From assembly GCF_003339585.1 (NCBI RefSeq), contig NZ_QPKF01000001.1, positions 310,001 to 374,000 of the forward strand: a stretch of DNA of 64,000 nt, in the 5' to 3' direction. This document shows positions 63,740 to 64,000 of this stretch, in pieces. This DNA comes from Exiguobacterium sp. RIT594. Lineage in GTDB: Bacteria > Bacillota > Bacilli > Exiguobacteriales > Exiguobacteriaceae. Below the pieces are notes generated by a model, which was not told the DNA's origin, made no database searches, and was given only the letters and a program-made list of their open reading frames with translations. Every line of letters begins with the position of its first letter. The stretch's first letter is position 1. A program made the translations under genes and the position numbers.

Positions 63740-64000
63740 TTAATCGTACATGAAGCGACGACGGAGCCGTAACGCATCAAAATGTGCGACGACTTCAGGT
63801 GCGACATGTTTACCGATTCGTGCCATCAAACAGTTGGCGGGATGCGAGGCAATTTCTGGATCATCCGTCGGGAAAAAGACCAGCCCACCGTAGTTCATCA
63901 TTTTTTCCATGATTTTACGGTAATCCCAGACGGACAAACCGCTTCCCTTTAAATCCCAATGCCAATAATATTCTGTCGTTAAAATTAAATACTGTTCCAT
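63740..64000 (-). CDS. acuA: Protein acetyltransferase AcuA (partial, C-terminal part)
   Basis: Cut by the window end: only about 86 C-terminal codons lie here. The segments DPEIASHPANCLMARIGK and HFDALRLRRRFMYD are typical of AcuA, the GNAT-type enzyme that acetylates and inactivates acetyl-CoA synthetase. The true start lies beyond position 64000. Confidence 0.85.
   Translation of the reverse strand: MEQYLILTTEYYWHWDLKGSGLSVWDYRKIMEKMMNYGGLVFFPTDDPEIASHPANCLMARIGKHVAPEVVAHFDALRLRRRFMYD

Noticed and set aside
1-64000. Mobile elements, CRISPR arrays, tRNA and rRNA genes, prophage remnants
   Set aside because: No transposase or integrase motif, no regularly spaced repeats and no tRNA-like cloverleaf was found on reading through.

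Overview
The window is a chromosomal stretch of a Gram-positive bacterium of the order Bacillales. The basis is gene content and order: long runs follow the Bacillus subtilis yug and yt- segments (alaR-alaT, yugI-yugJ-pgi; ytfP//ytgP-rsuA; ytzE//pepV; ytlP-ytlQ-amyX-ytmP-trmB; ytzB//ytoP; ytpP-ytpQ-ytpR-x-murC; ytxG-ytxH; aroA-ccpA; acuABC). It also has strong AAGGAGG-type ribosome binding sites, frequent GTG and TTG starts, a T-box, an S-box, and CcpA with cre-like sites. My best guess at genus is Exiguobacterium, an inference from family resemblance and middling base composition. I see no sign of a prophage, transposon, CRISPR array, rRNA or tRNA gene.

Layout. 1-4.6 kb: leucyl aminopeptidase, a tiny membrane protein, a DUF429 protein, an AI-2E/YtvI-type membrane protein and a MazG-like protein. 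4.6-4.9 kb: a large nested inverted-repeat element. 4.9-7.9 kb (minus strand): alaR-alaT, a glycosyltransferase, an Nfu N-domain protein and a DUF1871-like protein. 8.2-12 kb: a class I ribonucleotide reductase operon (alpha subunit, flavodoxin/NrdI, beta subunit) behind two NrdR-type boxes. 12-16.8 kb: a second structured repeat, an S1-domain stress protein, an alcohol dehydrogenase, pgi, a Nudix enzyme and an alpha/beta hydrolase. 17-25 kb: an EAL-HDOD protein, pckA with CcpN-like boxes, S-box plus metK, GNAT, hydrolase, mnmM and an MFS transporter. 25-37 kb: a FemAB/BioF2-like protein, a HAD phosphatase, T-box plus leuS, YtfP, the lipid II flippase, RsuA-type pseudouridine synthase, an SDR-like protein, YtzE and PepV. 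37-46.6 kb: an MFS transporter, ThpR, YtlQ, pullulanase, YtmP, the acetoin genes alsS-alsD with a 34-residue membrane microprotein, and TrmB. 46.6-64 kb: small membrane proteins, YtoP, an EIIC-like protein, ytpPQR, a motorless SftA-like protein, murC, dps, aminopeptidase M29, ytxGH, aroA, ccpA, a FixH/YtkA-type lipoprotein and acuC-acuB-acuA (the last cut by the window end).

How it works together. Most genes are housekeeping: glycolysis and gluconeogenesis (pgi, pckA), dNTP synthesis, SAM synthesis, leucyl-tRNA charging, peptidoglycan precursors (murJ, murC), peptide degradation (PepA, PepV, YtoP, AmpS), overflow metabolism (alsSD, the alcohol dehydrogenase, acuABC) and global carbon control (ccpA). 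Nearly every transcription unit ends in a clear intrinsic terminator, often shared by convergent genes.

Most unusual points: the protein at the sftA position keeps only an SftA-like linker with no FtsK motor; two related, highly folded intergenic repeats; a CydS-like microprotein with no cydAB nearby; alsSD inserted between the usually adjacent ytmP and trmB; and a MazG-like protein with an unrecognised C-terminal half. No unmistakably new multi-gene system is visible. Statements about B. subtilis gene order, regulators and consensus sequences are from memory, not from a search.
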